Shown: positions 1 to 7,145 of the stretch, piece by piece | Numbering within the stretch: position 1 is the stretch's first letter | How the letters are laid out: the number at the start of each line of letters is the position of its first letter | Source of the DNA: Bacteroidales bacterium | Lineage (GTDB): Bacteria > Bacteroidota > Bacteroidia > Bacteroidales > F082 | NCBI GenBank assembly: GCA_017508895.1 | Contig: JAFWRA010000288.1 | Location: 1-32,035 of the forward strand | DNA length: 32,035 bases | Direction of reading: 5' to 3' | The notes under the pieces: generated by a model | What the model saw: the letters and a program-made list of their open reading frames with translations, nothing else | Database searches by the model: none | What the model was told of the DNA's origin: nothing | Translations under genes and position numbers: made by a program

Positions 1-116
1 CGATGCAAAGTTTGTGGAAAGGCAAAAACTTCAACGTAACGCTTTGTCACTCCATCTTGGGTGGGGGAGCGGATTGTGAAATGAGGATAGAAGTTACATC
101 CCCAACTTGGCCTTAA
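1..116 (+). CDS. Possible C-terminal end of an upstream gene (partial)
   Basis: An open frame enters from the left edge (reading frame starting at base 3) and stops at TAA 114-116. The last 37 codons include a GGGADCEMRI stretch. A cysteine inside a small-residue loop just before a final beta strand resembles the C-terminus of the L-2-amino-thiazoline-4-carboxylic acid hydrolase family, but this is a weak recognition from a few residues. If real, it overlaps the 3' end of the convergent regulator by 23 bases. It could equally be noncoding sequence that happens to lack stops. Confidence 0.35.
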   Translation, partial: MQSLWKGKNFNVTLCHSILGGGADCEMRIEVTSPTWP

Positions 117-1017
117 GCCTTTGTCGCGCCTTGGTAACTGAGGCAGGAGATATGCCCAAAAGAAGCGCTTGCTCGGTCACGGAAAACTGAAGTCGGGAAA
201 GCATGATCAGACGGACATCGCCACGGGTGAGGTTGTGATGCTCCTCCCGAAGGGATTCTAGAGTGAGCGAGAAACTGTTTCGGAACACACGTTCCATTTC
301 AACCCATTCGTTGTCTTGAACATATCGAGGATTGGAACGTAGTTCTTGTATCAAGTGGTTTTGGCTCGCAAGGGAATGTAGCAGAAGATAGGAATCGACA
401 TCGCCCTCGGGTCCTGCGCCCTCACGAGGCACAAAAGATTCGCGCTCATCGGCACCGGCGCGGATGACCATCAGGAAGGCTCGGACATTCTTGCCCAAAA
501 CCGCCGCGACCTGCTGCAGATGAAGCACAGAGGCTCCTTCCACGCAGGTGTGCGCCAATCCCAATGCCACAATAACCATTTGATAATAAAGCATTTCTGC
601 ATCCCTTTCTTCCAAAGAAAACGACTGGTTGATAGCATCGAGGCATTCCTGCTTGAAGCCTATGTTGGTGTCGATATACTCCTCGAAAGAGGTTGCTGAA
701 GCGGTGTCGGCCATCACCATTTTATAGAGTTGCGGCTCGTCCATCGCAAACCATAAAAAGGCCATGCCGAAGCCCTTGAAAGGCGGATTCAAAGAAAACC
801 CCGCGCCTACGCGCTCCTTGAACAAACGGCGGGCTTCGGCCCTGACGGCTTCGATGACGCCGTTCATGGAGCCGAAAGCCGAGAATATGGGATTGATGCC
901 ACAACCCAACACCGAAGACAAACTTCGGGCAGTAAGTGCGGTAGTGCCACCATTTCTCACGATGTCAATAGCAGCAGCAAGTATTTTTTCTTTCGTTACG
1001 CTTGTCGGTCGTGCCAT
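94..1017 (-). CDS. TetR-type transcriptional regulator with an extra C-terminal HTH
   Basis: This 307-residue protein is about 100 residues longer than a usual TetR regulator. Residues 1-60 form the TetR DNA-binding domain (KEKILAAAIDIVRNGG, then a helix-turn-helix ending near NPIFSAFGS). Residues 60-190 are helical, as in the TetR ligand and dimer domain. The last 100 residues hold a second, different module: a W-x-EMERVF helix, then NLTRGDVRLIMLSRL and LLGISPASVTKARQRLKAKL. This matches the LuxR-like HTH found at the C-terminus of Bacteroidota TPR regulators, such as the gene at 22701-24428. It is transcribed leftward, divergent from the GNAT gene, with a TATTTTTG promoter element 32 bases upstream. 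Ligand and targets are unknown. The TetR call is firm; the second HTH is a confident pattern match. Confidence 0.85.
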   Translation of the reverse strand: MARPTSVTKEKILAAAIDIVRNGGTTALTARSLSSVLGCGINPIFSAFGSMNGVIEAVRAEARRLFKERVGAGFSLNPPFKGFGMAFLWFAMDEPQLYKMVMADTASATSFEEYIDTNIGFKQECLDAINQSFSLEERDAEMLYYQMVIVALGLAHTCVEGASVLHLQQVAAVLGKNVRAFLMVIRAGADERESFVPREGAGPEGDVDSYLLLHSLASQNHLIQELRSNPRYVQDNEWVEMERVFRNSFSLTLESLREEHHNLTRGDVRLIMLSRLQFSVTEQALLLGISPASVTKARQRLKAKLGM

Positions 1018-1048
1018 GATAAAACCAATGTTCCGTTATGATTCGCTG

Positions 1049-1056
1049 CAAAAATA
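1049..1056 (-). promoter_or_regulatory. Bacteroidota -7 element of the TetR-type gene
   Basis: The minus strand reads TATTTTTG, matching the TAnnTTTG element, and ends 32 bases before the start codon. No clear -33 TTTG was identified. Confidence 0.55.
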
Positions 1057-1144
1057 TGGAAAACAAGCATATATTTCGCGTAATTTGCCACAATGTCCAT
1101 ATAATTGTCCACATCAGATTTTCGTTTCGGAATGGATAATACAC

Positions 1145-1152
1145 TAATTTTG
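1145..1152 (+). promoter_or_regulatory. Bacteroidota -7 element of the GNAT gene
   Basis: TAATTTTG matches TAnnTTTG and lies 24 bases before the ATG at 1177, giving a short leader. GGAG at 1171-1174 is too close to the start to be a normal Shine-Dalgarno site. Confidence 0.6.
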
Positions 1153-1176
1153 CATCCAAATTGATATACAGGAGCG

Positions 1177-1842
1177 ATGAACATCAGATTAGAGCAACCA
1201 CAAGACTGGCGCGAAGTGGAAAACCTCACCCGCGAGGCATTCTGGAACGTTTACCGTCCAGGATGCACGGAGCATTATGTACTCAACCAATATAGACATA
1301 ATCCCGACTTCATCCCGGAGTTGGATTTCGTGATGGAGGAGGATGGCAAAATCATCGGTCATGTGATGTTCTCGAAAGCCGAGATCATCCTTAACGATGG
1401 CAGCCACTTCCCTTCATGGACTTTCGGCCCCATTAGCATCCATCCTTATTATAAGCGCAAAGGCTATGGCCTGAAGTTACTGAATTATGCCTTAGAGAAG
1501 GCCAAGGAAATGGGCATCGGCCTGCTACAGATGGAGGGCAATATCGATTTCTACAAACACGCGGGCTTCGATTTGGCCAGCAAATTCAAGATCCACTACC
1601 ACGATGAGCCTCGCGACGCCGATGTGCCTTATTTCCTTGCTCAGGAACTCATCCCCGATTGGCTTTTTACGAATGGAATCGTGGAGGCAACTTATTGTCC
1701 ACCGAAAGGTTATTTTGTTGCAGATGAGAACCCTGAAGCTTTTGAGGCTTACGATGCCACGTTTCCAAAGAAAGAAAAACTTCGTGTGCCAGGCCAGTTG
1801 GGTTACGATGGAACGCAATACCAAGGCGAAGGCAAGCCGTAA
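1177..1842 (+). CDS. GNAT-family N-acetyltransferase (YhbS-like)
   Basis: This 221-residue protein is predicted to transfer acetyl groups from acetyl-CoA; the acceptor is unknown. The N-terminus (NIRLEQPQDWREVENLTREAF) is the first strand and helix of the GNAT fold. The core strand pair is FVMEEDGKIIGHVMFSKAEI. The acetyl-CoA-binding signature follows as GPISIHPYYKRKGYGLKLL, with the R-x-x-G-x-G type pyrophosphate loop as KRKGYG, and then a helix and GNIDFYKHAGF. About 70 C-terminal residues after the GNAT core (LIPDWLFTNGIVEATYCPP and on) are typical of the YhbS-like subgroup. It is monocistronic or leads the next gene. Its stop is followed at once by a short out-of-frame echo of another GNAT C-terminus (1845-1880). 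Confidence 0.88.
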   Translation: MNIRLEQPQDWREVENLTREAFWNVYRPGCTEHYVLNQYRHNPDFIPELDFVMEEDGKIIGHVMFSKAEIILNDGSHFPSWTFGPISIHPYYKRKGYGLKLLNYALEKAKEMGIGLLQMEGNIDFYKHAGFDLASKFKIHYHDEPRDADVPYFLAQELIPDWLFTNGIVEATYCPPKGYFVADENPEAFEAYDATFPKKEKLRVPGQLGYDGTQYQGEGKP

Positions 1843-1844
1843 GC

Positions 1845-1880
1845 CCATCCAGGGTGTTGAGGCTGGAGATTGAACGATAA
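1845..1880 (+). pseudogene. Possible remnant of a RimJ-type GNAT C-terminus
   Basis: In a different frame from the preceding gene, codons 1845-1880 read PSRVLRLEIER-stop. The intact RimJ-type GNAT at 9256-9783 ends PTRVMRLEIER-stop at 9748-9783. Nine of 11 residues match, and so do about 26 of 34 aligned bases. Upstream of this tail the frame runs into the coding sequence of the preceding gene, so only the tail remains. It may be a deletion scar; chance resemblance is possible because the stretch is short. Confidence 0.4.
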
Positions 1881-1920
1881 ATGTAGTTTTTTAGACAAAT
1901 TCAATAAAAACACATATATT

Positions 1921-2646
1921 ATGGAACAAAAATTCTGTCAGAGTTGCGGAATGCCGCTCACCGGTGAAATCCTCGGCACCAATGCCGATGGCAGCAAGAA
2001 CGAAGACTATTGCATGTATTGCTACAAGGTCGGCAAGTTCTTGAAAGACTGCACGATGGACGAGATGATTGAGCATTGCGCCCAGTTCGTGGACGAGGTG
2101 AACAAGGGACTACCACAACCCATTTCGAAGGAAGAATACATCGGACAGATGAAGATGTACTTCCCGCATCTGAAACGCTGGCGTAAAGAATTGACGATAG
2201 ATGAAGACACTCCTGAAAACCCAGCCTTGATGGGCGTTAAAGACCTTATCGCCAAGATGGCCGACGCTTTGCCCATTACCTTTATTTCGTCAGTCGATGA
2301 AGAGGGCTTCCCTTGCACCAAGGCCATGCTCTCACCACGGGTCCGTGAAGGCATTAAGGTGTTCTATTTCACCACCAACACTTTCTCGCTGCGTGTGGCC
2401 CACTACAAGGCCAACCCCAAGGCCAGCATCTATTTTTGTGATGCCGAAGGTTTCAAGGGCATGATGTTGCGTGGCACGATGGAGGTGCTGACCGACGCCA
2501 AAAGCAAAGAGATGATTTGGCGCGATGGCGACACGGAATACTACCCTGGCGGCGTCACCGACCCCAACTACTGCGTGCTAAAGTTCACCGCCACCGATGG
2601 CCGTTTCTATAGTGATTTCTATCCGAGGAGTTTTGTGTTTGAGTAA
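1921..2646 (+). CDS. Zinc-ribbon / pyridoxamine-phosphate-oxidase-like fusion protein
   Basis: This 241-residue protein has two parts. Residues 1-90 are a putative zinc ribbon with Cys6-x2-Cys9 and Cys31-x2-Cys34, followed by a helical DEMIEHCAQFVDEVNKG segment and YFPHLKRW. This matches the family usually found as a stand-alone protein of about 90 residues. Residues 100-241 resemble the FMN-binding split barrel of general-stress/pyridoxamine oxidase-like proteins (ITFISSVDEEGFPCTKAML, VFYFTTNTFSLRVAHYKANPKASIYF, GTMEVLTDAKSKEMIW). A flavin- or heme-linked redox role is possible; the substrate is unknown. I start at ATG 1921 because the ribbon family begins MEQKFCQSCG; an in-frame ATG at 1870 would add 17 residues with no family counterpart. 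The next gene begins 9 bases downstream. Confidence 0.85.
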   Translation: MEQKFCQSCGMPLTGEILGTNADGSKNEDYCMYCYKVGKFLKDCTMDEMIEHCAQFVDEVNKGLPQPISKEEYIGQMKMYFPHLKRWRKELTIDEDTPENPALMGVKDLIAKMADALPITFISSVDEEGFPCTKAMLSPRVREGIKVFYFTTNTFSLRVAHYKANPKASIYFCDAEGFKGMMLRGTMEVLTDAKSKEMIWRDGDTEYYPGGVTDPNYCVLKFTATDGRFYSDFYPRSFVFE

Positions 2647-2655
2647 GGTTTGTTG

Positions 2656-3156
2656 ATGAAATCCCTGCCAAATGCTATATCGGCACTTCGTTTTTTAGGG
2701 GCCGTTTGCCTTCTGTTTTTCAGAATCGAGAGTTGCGCTTTCTGGGTCATTTATTTCGTGTGTGGCCTCAGCGATATGGCAGATGGCTATCTCGCCCGAA
2801 AACTCGGATGTGAAAGCAAAGTGGGTGCATTGCTGGATAGTTTGGCAGATTTGGCCTTCGTGATATGTTGCTGCTTCAAGTTGATACCTGTTTTGGCATT
2901 TCCAAAATGGTTGTGGATATGGGGCGGAGTGATTGTCGCCATCAAGGTCATCAATCAAATCTCTGCGTTAGTGATGTACAAGAAATGTATCTTTCCTCAT
3001 ACTATCGCAAACAAAGTGACGGGAATTTTGCTTTTTGTTGGAGCTCCTTTGACTGTTTTTTTGGAATCGACTGTTCCTATAATCATTATAGCCGTTGTTG
3101 CGACATTTTCCGCCATTCAAGAAGGACATTTCATTAGGAAAAAAAGAAAAAATTAG
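2656..3156 (+). CDS. CDP-alcohol phosphatidyltransferase family membrane protein
   Basis: This 166-residue integral membrane enzyme is predicted to exchange CMP on a CDP-alcohol for an alcohol headgroup in phospholipid synthesis. The diagnostic motif D-x2-D-G-x2-A-R-x8-G-x3-D-x3-D is complete (DMADGYLARKLG, then GALLDSLAD), which provides the metal and catalytic aspartates. About five hydrophobic segments follow the expected topology. The headgroup cannot be told from sequence. I prefer ATG 2656 (MKSLPNAISALRFLGA) over the in-frame TTG at 2650, since family members start a few residues before NxxxxxR. It lies close behind the zinc-ribbon fusion gene and may be co-transcribed. Confidence 0.9.
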   Translation: MKSLPNAISALRFLGAVCLLFFRIESCAFWVIYFVCGLSDMADGYLARKLGCESKVGALLDSLADLAFVICCCFKLIPVLAFPKWLWIWGGVIVAIKVINQISALVMYKKCIFPHTIANKVTGILLFVGAPLTVFLESTVPIIIIAVVATFSAIQEGHFIRKKRKN

Positions 3157-3245
3157 AATAAACGTCACCTTTTGCCATCCTGACTTGTTATATGGGCGAA
3201 CTGGTTCAAGAAAACAGAAGTCTAACACTTAAAACGATAAGAAAA

Positions 3246-3731
3246 ATGAATAACACTTATTTAATTCTGGATGAACTCATCAGTATGTTACCCGTCATTT
3301 TATGCGGATGCGTACTCCCCATTATCTTCATTTGGATGGAAACACGTCGTAAAATGAACGAGACCAATACTCGCACGCAAATCGTCACGGCGGCCTTGGA
3401 GAAAAATCCCGACATGGATGTCGAGGAACTGCTCAAAAAGATTTCGCCGAAGAAAAAGCTCTTGAAGGAGAAACTGCTTTCGAAACTGCTTTGGGGCTGC
3501 ATCACTTCCATAATAGGCGTCGGTTTGATTGGATTTGGCATCTTCCTGATTAATAAAATAAGCAACAATACGCAGAAGATTCACATGGCAGATGATGTTG
3601 AGACCGCCATTGCTTTCGGCGTGATTTTGCTGGCCGTGGGTGCCGCTTTCATCATCAACTATGGTGTAGGTCGAAAGATGCTCGCCAAGGAGATTGAAGC
3701 CGAGGAAAGCAAAACAACTACACAGGCCTAA
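3246..3731 (+). CDS. DUF6249-like membrane protein
   Basis: This 161-residue membrane protein has three predicted transmembrane helices: LPVILCGCVLPIIFIWM near residues 13-32, LWGCITSIIGVGLIGFGIFLI near 80-105, and AIAFGVILLAVGAAFIINYGVG near 120-145. Between helices 1 and 2 is a charged cytoplasmic segment (MDVEELLKKISPKKKLLKEKL). This layout matches small Bacteroidota proteins annotated DUF6249 that sit beside ECF sigma factors. The next gene, the sigma factor, starts 4 bases after its stop, so the two are almost certainly translated from one mRNA. I chose ATG 3246 because the upstream extension from 3192 is polar and not family-like. Its function is unknown; a membrane partner in sigma control is inferred from context. 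Confidence 0.75.
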   Translation: MNNTYLILDELISMLPVILCGCVLPIIFIWMETRRKMNETNTRTQIVTAALEKNPDMDVEELLKKISPKKKLLKEKLLSKLLWGCITSIIGVGLIGFGIFLINKISNNTQKIHMADDVETAIAFGVILLAVGAAFIINYGVGRKMLAKEIEAEESKTTTQA

Positions 3732-3734
3732 CCC

Positions 3735-4211
3735 GTGACACGCGAAGGATTCATAGCACTTGTGGAGCGCGAGCAAGAGGCACTTCGGGGCTTCTTGCTC
3801 TACCTCTGCTGCGGCAACAAGGACGAAGCCGACGACCTTGCGCAAGACGCATTGGTCAAGGCTTACCTTTCGTCGGCAGGCTATCAGGAGAAGGGACGGT
3901 TCCTCTCGTGGCTGTTCAAGATTGCTCACAACACCTTCCTCAACCACAAGGCCAGTTGTCGCACCACAGAAAGCCTCGACGAGGCACGGTCACTCGTCAG
4001 TAACACATCCGCCGATGCTTCCTTTGCGCACCAAGACCTCTATCTTGCCCTGCGCACCCTGCCGCCCAAGGAACGCTCGGCCATCACGCTATTCTATTTC
4101 AACGGATACAATATCAAGGAGATAGCGGCCATCACCGACACCTCTGAAGATGCCGTCAAAAAACAACTCTCGCGCGGACGCGACAAACTTAAGGAGAAAC
4201 TGAAGCCATGA
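3735..4211 (+). CDS. ECF-type RNA polymerase sigma factor
   Basis: This 158-residue protein is an extracytoplasmic-function sigma factor that would direct RNA polymerase to a dedicated promoter set. Region 2 covers residues 8-70 (REQEALRGFLLYLCCGNKDEADDLAQDALVKAY, then GRFLSWLFKIAHNTFLNH, the -10 recognition helix). Region 4 covers residues 100-158 (LRTLPPKERSAITLFYFNGYNIKEIAAITDTS, then AVKKQLSRGRDKLKEKL, the -35 recognition HTH). Length is typical for the family. The start is GTG at 3735, 4 bases after the DUF6249-like stop, and the end overlaps the next gene as ATGA. This is consistent with a tightly coupled three-gene operon in which the flanking membrane proteins could sequester or sense for the sigma factor. 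Confidence 0.93.
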   Translation: MTREGFIALVEREQEALRGFLLYLCCGNKDEADDLAQDALVKAYLSSAGYQEKGRFLSWLFKIAHNTFLNHKASCRTTESLDEARSLVSNTSADASFAHQDLYLALRTLPPKERSAITLFYFNGYNIKEIAAITDTSEDAVKKQLSRGRDKLKEKLKP

Positions 4212-4609
4212 ATAAAGACAAAGAACTTGAGGAGCTTTTCCTCGCCCAGCAACCGCATTTCGATGACAACGAGGCCTTTATGGCATCGCTCAACAAGCGT
4301 CTGGATGCCGTGGAGTATGTCAAACAACACCAAGAGGCCACGATTCGCCGTTACAAATGGGCTATGGTGGCAGCTTTTGTCGTGGGTATCATCAGTGGTG
4401 CCATCACCATCGCTTTTGTACTCTCCATGCCCGCCGAGGTGCCGCTTTTCACATTTAATGCACAGTCAGTCATGCTGTTGTGGTTGAGTGAACATTCCAG
4501 AATCATCGTCACCACCGTACTTTCATTGTTTATGGGATTCGCTGTTTTCAGCATCTTCGGCAATGTGATGGACATTCTGAATATGCGCAGGCAGCTTGTC
4601 AATAATTAG
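4208..4609 (+). CDS. Small membrane protein, candidate anti-sigma partner
   Basis: This 133-residue protein overlaps the sigma gene by four bases (ATGA), so translation is coupled. Residues 1-45 are a charged cytoplasmic region (KELEELFLAQQPHFDDNEAFMASLNKRLDAVEYVKQ). Two hydrophobic helices follow, near residues 52-75 (WAMVAAFVVGIISGAITIAFVL) and 96-120 (IIVTTVLSLFMGFAVFSIFGNVM). No zinc anti-sigma H-x3-C-x2-C motif is present. The N-terminal segment followed by membrane helices is how many Bacteroidota anti-sigma-like proteins are arranged, and the gene order supports that role, but I see no diagnostic motif. Confidence 0.8.
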   Translation: MNKDKELEELFLAQQPHFDDNEAFMASLNKRLDAVEYVKQHQEATIRRYKWAMVAAFVVGIISGAITIAFVLSMPAEVPLFTFNAQSVMLLWLSEHSRIIVTTVLSLFMGFAVFSIFGNVMDILNMRRQLVNN

Positions 4610-4673
4610 TTTATTTCACAAAAATTGGAAATCAAGGTGTCGTAACAAGATACACGATGATGTTTGCTTGTCC

Positions 4674-4701
4674 ATTTGTAGATTTATAAGGTTCTACAAA
4701 T
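4674..4701. terminator. Inverted repeat between convergent genes, possible bidirectional terminator
   Basis: ATTTGTAGA at 4674-4682 and its exact complement TCTACAAAT at 4693-4701 flank a 10-base AT-rich loop. It sits between the ends of two convergent genes (4609 and 4713), where a shared terminator is expected. No strong U-tract follows on either side, so the call is tentative. Confidence 0.4.
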
Positions 4702-4712
4702 AGTCGCAATAA

Positions 4713-6080
4713 TTATTCTTTCACGATTTTTACTGTGTAGCCCTCGGCTTTGATGGCATAAAGACCTGGAGTCAGGTTGCTCACATCAAGCAGACTTTCG
4801 TAACGTTCCTGCATTACCATGTGCCCCGTCATGTCGAAAACGCTGACGGTCGTTCCATCCACGATATCCAAATATAGGACGTTTGTCGCTGGATTTGGCC
4901 AAACGGCAATGCTTTCCGACGTCAATTCGGTTATGTCAGTAGGATCGGAAACATGAAAACCAATAGTGAAAGCCATGAAAGCTCCATCTTCAATAAAATA
5001 GCTTTCGGCGGCGTCAAATATAGATGGATCTCCATTATAAAACACCTTAACGTCTTCGGAAAACACATAGCCTTCTTCAGGCTCGAAAGTGATGCTTAAA
5101 TAATACGCTGCATCCTCATGGTCAAAGATGTCATCCTCTTCCATAAACTCGTATATATAAGGGTTAACCCAATACCATTTAACCTCGTTTATGGAATAAT
5201 GGCTTCCTTCGGCCACCTCAAGGTCGAAATCGGGATGCTCGCCCCAAACAGGAGCCGTGAAGCCTTCCACGTAAATCTCGTTGATAATCTCGGGGTCAGG
5301 GGGTGTCGGCTGTGGCACCATGAACAAGCCTGTAAGCTGAGTTCCAAGGCCAATCTCGCCGAGTGAAGTCGCCACACCTGTTTCTGTATTCACTTGATAC
5401 AGTCCATGGTCGCTCGCGGTGGCAAACTGTGCCCAATAAAGTTCCCCTGTGTCGAGGTCGAAGGCCATGCTTTGCGTGTACCACACCTCTTTGCCTGTAG
5501 GTCCGACTAAGGTGGTGGTCGCGTTGTTGAGGTCTATTTCGTATAGGTTACCGCCCTCGTATGCCACGCCGTATGCTTGTCCTTGGGCATCGATGGCCAG
5601 CGTCCACATTCTTACGTCAAAAATCCCAACGACTTCAACGTCTGAAGGGGTGGCAAGATTAGAGCGTTTCAGGTAGCAATTGTACTGGCTGTCTTGACAT
5701 AAATAGTACATCATGCCATCCACAGGGTTGTAGGCCATGTCGATGTACAAGTTATAGGGTTCCAATGCTGGGACAACCGTCTCGTATGCGCCTATGGTTT
5801 GTGTCTCTGGGTCAAAAGGTGCTTTGCACAGACTTCTTGTCTGCGTGACGAACCACACATAACTATCCAAATAGGTGGCGGCCCAGAGCTCGGGGAGCGT
5901 TTCGGAAACCGCTTGTACCTCATTAGGATTCTGTGCGGTAAAGGTGATGAATTTGTTCTGCCAGGTTTCACCGTTGAAACAAATACGGGCATAGCCGTAC
6001 CACTGGGTGTTTTGCGCATGGGCAATACCAAGAGTGGCCATTAACATAACGGTCATCCATAAACATAAAGCTCTTTTCAT
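4713..6080 (-). CDS. T9SS-sorted secreted protein, propeller-like
   Basis: This 455-residue protein has a signal peptide (residues 1-22, ending LGIAHAQ). Residues 25-270 contain repeated short beta motifs resembling propeller blades (MAYNPVDGMMYYLCQD, LAIDAQGQAYGVAYEGGNLYEID, MAFDLDTGELYWAQFA), similar to surface proteins that report elapsed or cumulative values. Residues 270-380 are acidic and strand-rich. The C-terminal 75 residues are a T9SS type A sorting domain (AVWPNPATNVLYLDI, VSVFDMTGHMV, LTPGLYAIKAEGYTVKIVKE), so the protein should cross the outer membrane through the type IX system. No catalytic motif was recognised. It is transcribed leftward from a promoter that abuts the divergent promoter of the flavin-reductase-like lipoprotein. 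Confidence 0.85.
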   Translation of the reverse strand: MKRALCLWMTVMLMATLGIAHAQNTQWYGYARICFNGETWQNKFITFTAQNPNEVQAVSETLPELWAATYLDSYVWFVTQTRSLCKAPFDPETQTIGAYETVVPALEPYNLYIDMAYNPVDGMMYYLCQDSQYNCYLKRSNLATPSDVEVVGIFDVRMWTLAIDAQGQAYGVAYEGGNLYEIDLNNATTTLVGPTGKEVWYTQSMAFDLDTGELYWAQFATASDHGLYQVNTETGVATSLGEIGLGTQLTGLFMVPQPTPPDPEIINEIYVEGFTAPVWGEHPDFDLEVAEGSHYSINEVKWYWVNPYIYEFMEEDDIFDHEDAAYYLSITFEPEEGYVFSEDVKVFYNGDPSIFDAAESYFIEDGAFMAFTIGFHVSDPTDITELTSESIAVWPNPATNVLYLDIVDGTTVSVFDMTGHMVMQERYESLLDVSNLTPGLYAIKAEGYTVKIVKE

Positions 6081-6109
6081 ATCGCTAAATTTGCTTTGAT
6101 TTCTTGCGG

Positions 6110-6117
6110 CAAAAGTA
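6110..6117 (-). promoter_or_regulatory. -7 element of the T9SS propeller gene
   Basis: The minus strand reads TACTTTTG. It is only 11 bases from the opposing plus-strand -7 element at 6129, so polymerases at the two promoters would overlap. Confidence 0.6.
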
Positions 6118-6128
6118 AGAAAAATGTT

Positions 6129-6136
6129 TATCTTTG
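6129..6136 (+). promoter_or_regulatory. -7 element of the flavin-reductase-like gene
   Basis: TATCTTTG matches TAnnTTTG and lies 24 bases before ATG 6161. Because the box itself would cover the alternative start at 6134, it supports 6161 as the true start. Confidence 0.65.
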
Positions 6137-6160
6137 CAACTCAATAAACTCATCATTTCA

Positions 6161-6769
6161 ATGAAACACAATCTTATTCTACTATTATGCATTGCCTTCA
6201 TCGGCTGTGCAAGTCCTCAACAACAAGAACAAATCGATTCAACCATGAATAAAGAAAACAACGAACTGACAGCCTTCGACGTGCAGCAGGAGTTTCAGAA
6301 AAACGGTTTCAGCTGGTTCACTGAGAACCTCATTGTATGCTCGGGCGACACAACCGAGAACAACGCCATGACCATCGGCTGGGGCGGCATTGGCAATTAC
6401 CTTGGCCACGACCGTCCTGCCGTAACTGTTTATGTGGCTCCTGGACGCTACACCTGGGAGTTTATGGAGAAGCACCCACGCTTCACCATCATGCAGTTCG
6501 ACGACCCGAAAGTGTGGCAATACATGGGTAGCAACAGCGGTCGCGACGGCGACAAGGCTGCTGCACTCGGCTTGCATGTGGCTTACACCGAACACGGCAC
6601 ACCCTATTATGAAGAAGCCAATCTGGTCATTGAGTGCGAGACCATGACTGTTTGGCATCAAACGGAACAGGACTTCCGCAACGACACACCGAAGAAGTGG
6701 TACGATGGCTTTGATGCAGGCATTCATACAGTCTATGTGGGCGAAGTGATTGGGGCTTGGAAGAGATAA
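6161..6769 (+). CDS. Flavin-reductase-like split-barrel lipoprotein
   Basis: This 202-residue protein has a lipoprotein signal peptide with lipobox FIGC (Cys16). The remaining part resembles flavin reductase-like FMN-binding split-barrel proteins (ENNAMTIGWGGIGNYLGHDRPAVTVYV, YTWEFMEKHPRFTIMQF, EANLVIECE, then DAGIHTVYVGEVIGAW at the end). Family members usually act in the cytoplasm on flavin substrates. Here the lipobox places the domain in the periplasm or on the outer membrane, which is unusual. I start at ATG 6161, since the promoter element overlaps the TTG at 6134. The Dabb gene follows 46 bases downstream and could share the transcript. Confidence 0.8.
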   Translation: MKHNLILLLCIAFIGCASPQQQEQIDSTMNKENNELTAFDVQQEFQKNGFSWFTENLIVCSGDTTENNAMTIGWGGIGNYLGHDRPAVTVYVAPGRYTWEFMEKHPRFTIMQFDDPKVWQYMGSNSGRDGDKAAALGLHVAYTEHGTPYYEEANLVIECETMTVWHQTEQDFRNDTPKKWYDGFDAGIHTVYVGEVIGAWKR

Positions 6770-6815
6770 TACGAAGTCAATTCGCGTAAAACAAAATACA
6801 AAAAAGTAATTCAAT

Positions 6816-7121
6816 ATGGTAAAGCACATTATATTATGGACATTGAATCCAGAGCTGACGGAGGAAGAAATGCAAACGGTAAAAGCGGGGATCAAGGAAG
6901 GTCTTGAGGGCCTTGTTGGCAAGGTGCCTGGATTGATTGATGTAAAAGTCCATATTAACGGAAGGCTGAGCTCATCCACTGCCGACTTGATGCTCGACTG
7001 CACATTGGAGAACGAAGAAGCCTTGAAAGGCTATGCGCAGCATCCCGAGCATTTGGCGGTAGCCAACACGAAGGTACGGCCATTTACCGTTCAACGGTCA
7101 TGCCTGGATTATGAGTTATAA
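6816..7121 (+). CDS. Dabb-family stress-responsive alpha/beta-barrel protein
   Basis: This 101-residue protein matches the dimeric alpha-beta barrel (Dabb) family over its whole length. It begins with the hallmark MVKHIILWTLNPELTEEE, followed by the helix MQTVKAGIKEGLEGLVGKVPGLIDVKV, then STADLMLDCTLENEEALKGYAQHPEHLAVAN, with the conserved YxxHPxH motif. Members are small cytosolic dimers, some linked to stress, but the biochemical role is generally unproven. It is downstream of the flavin-reductase-like lipoprotein and 24 bases upstream of the S41-like gene. Confidence 0.9.
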   Translation: MVKHIILWTLNPELTEEEMQTVKAGIKEGLEGLVGKVPGLIDVKVHINGRLSSSTADLMLDCTLENEEALKGYAQHPEHLAVANTKVRPFTVQRSCLDYEL

Positions 7122-7145
7122 CACTTCAGGATTGGAATACATGTC

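Noticed and set aside
1870..1920. Longer N-terminus for the zinc-ribbon fusion protein
   Set aside because: The extra 17 residues have no counterpart in the family, which begins at MEQKFCQSCG.
3300..3947. Minus-strand open frame of 215 codons
   Set aside because: It is antisense to the DUF6249-like and sigma genes and shows no domain features.
6239..7003. Minus-strand open frame of 254 codons
   Set aside because: It covers two well-supported plus-strand genes and reads as low-complexity shadow sequence.
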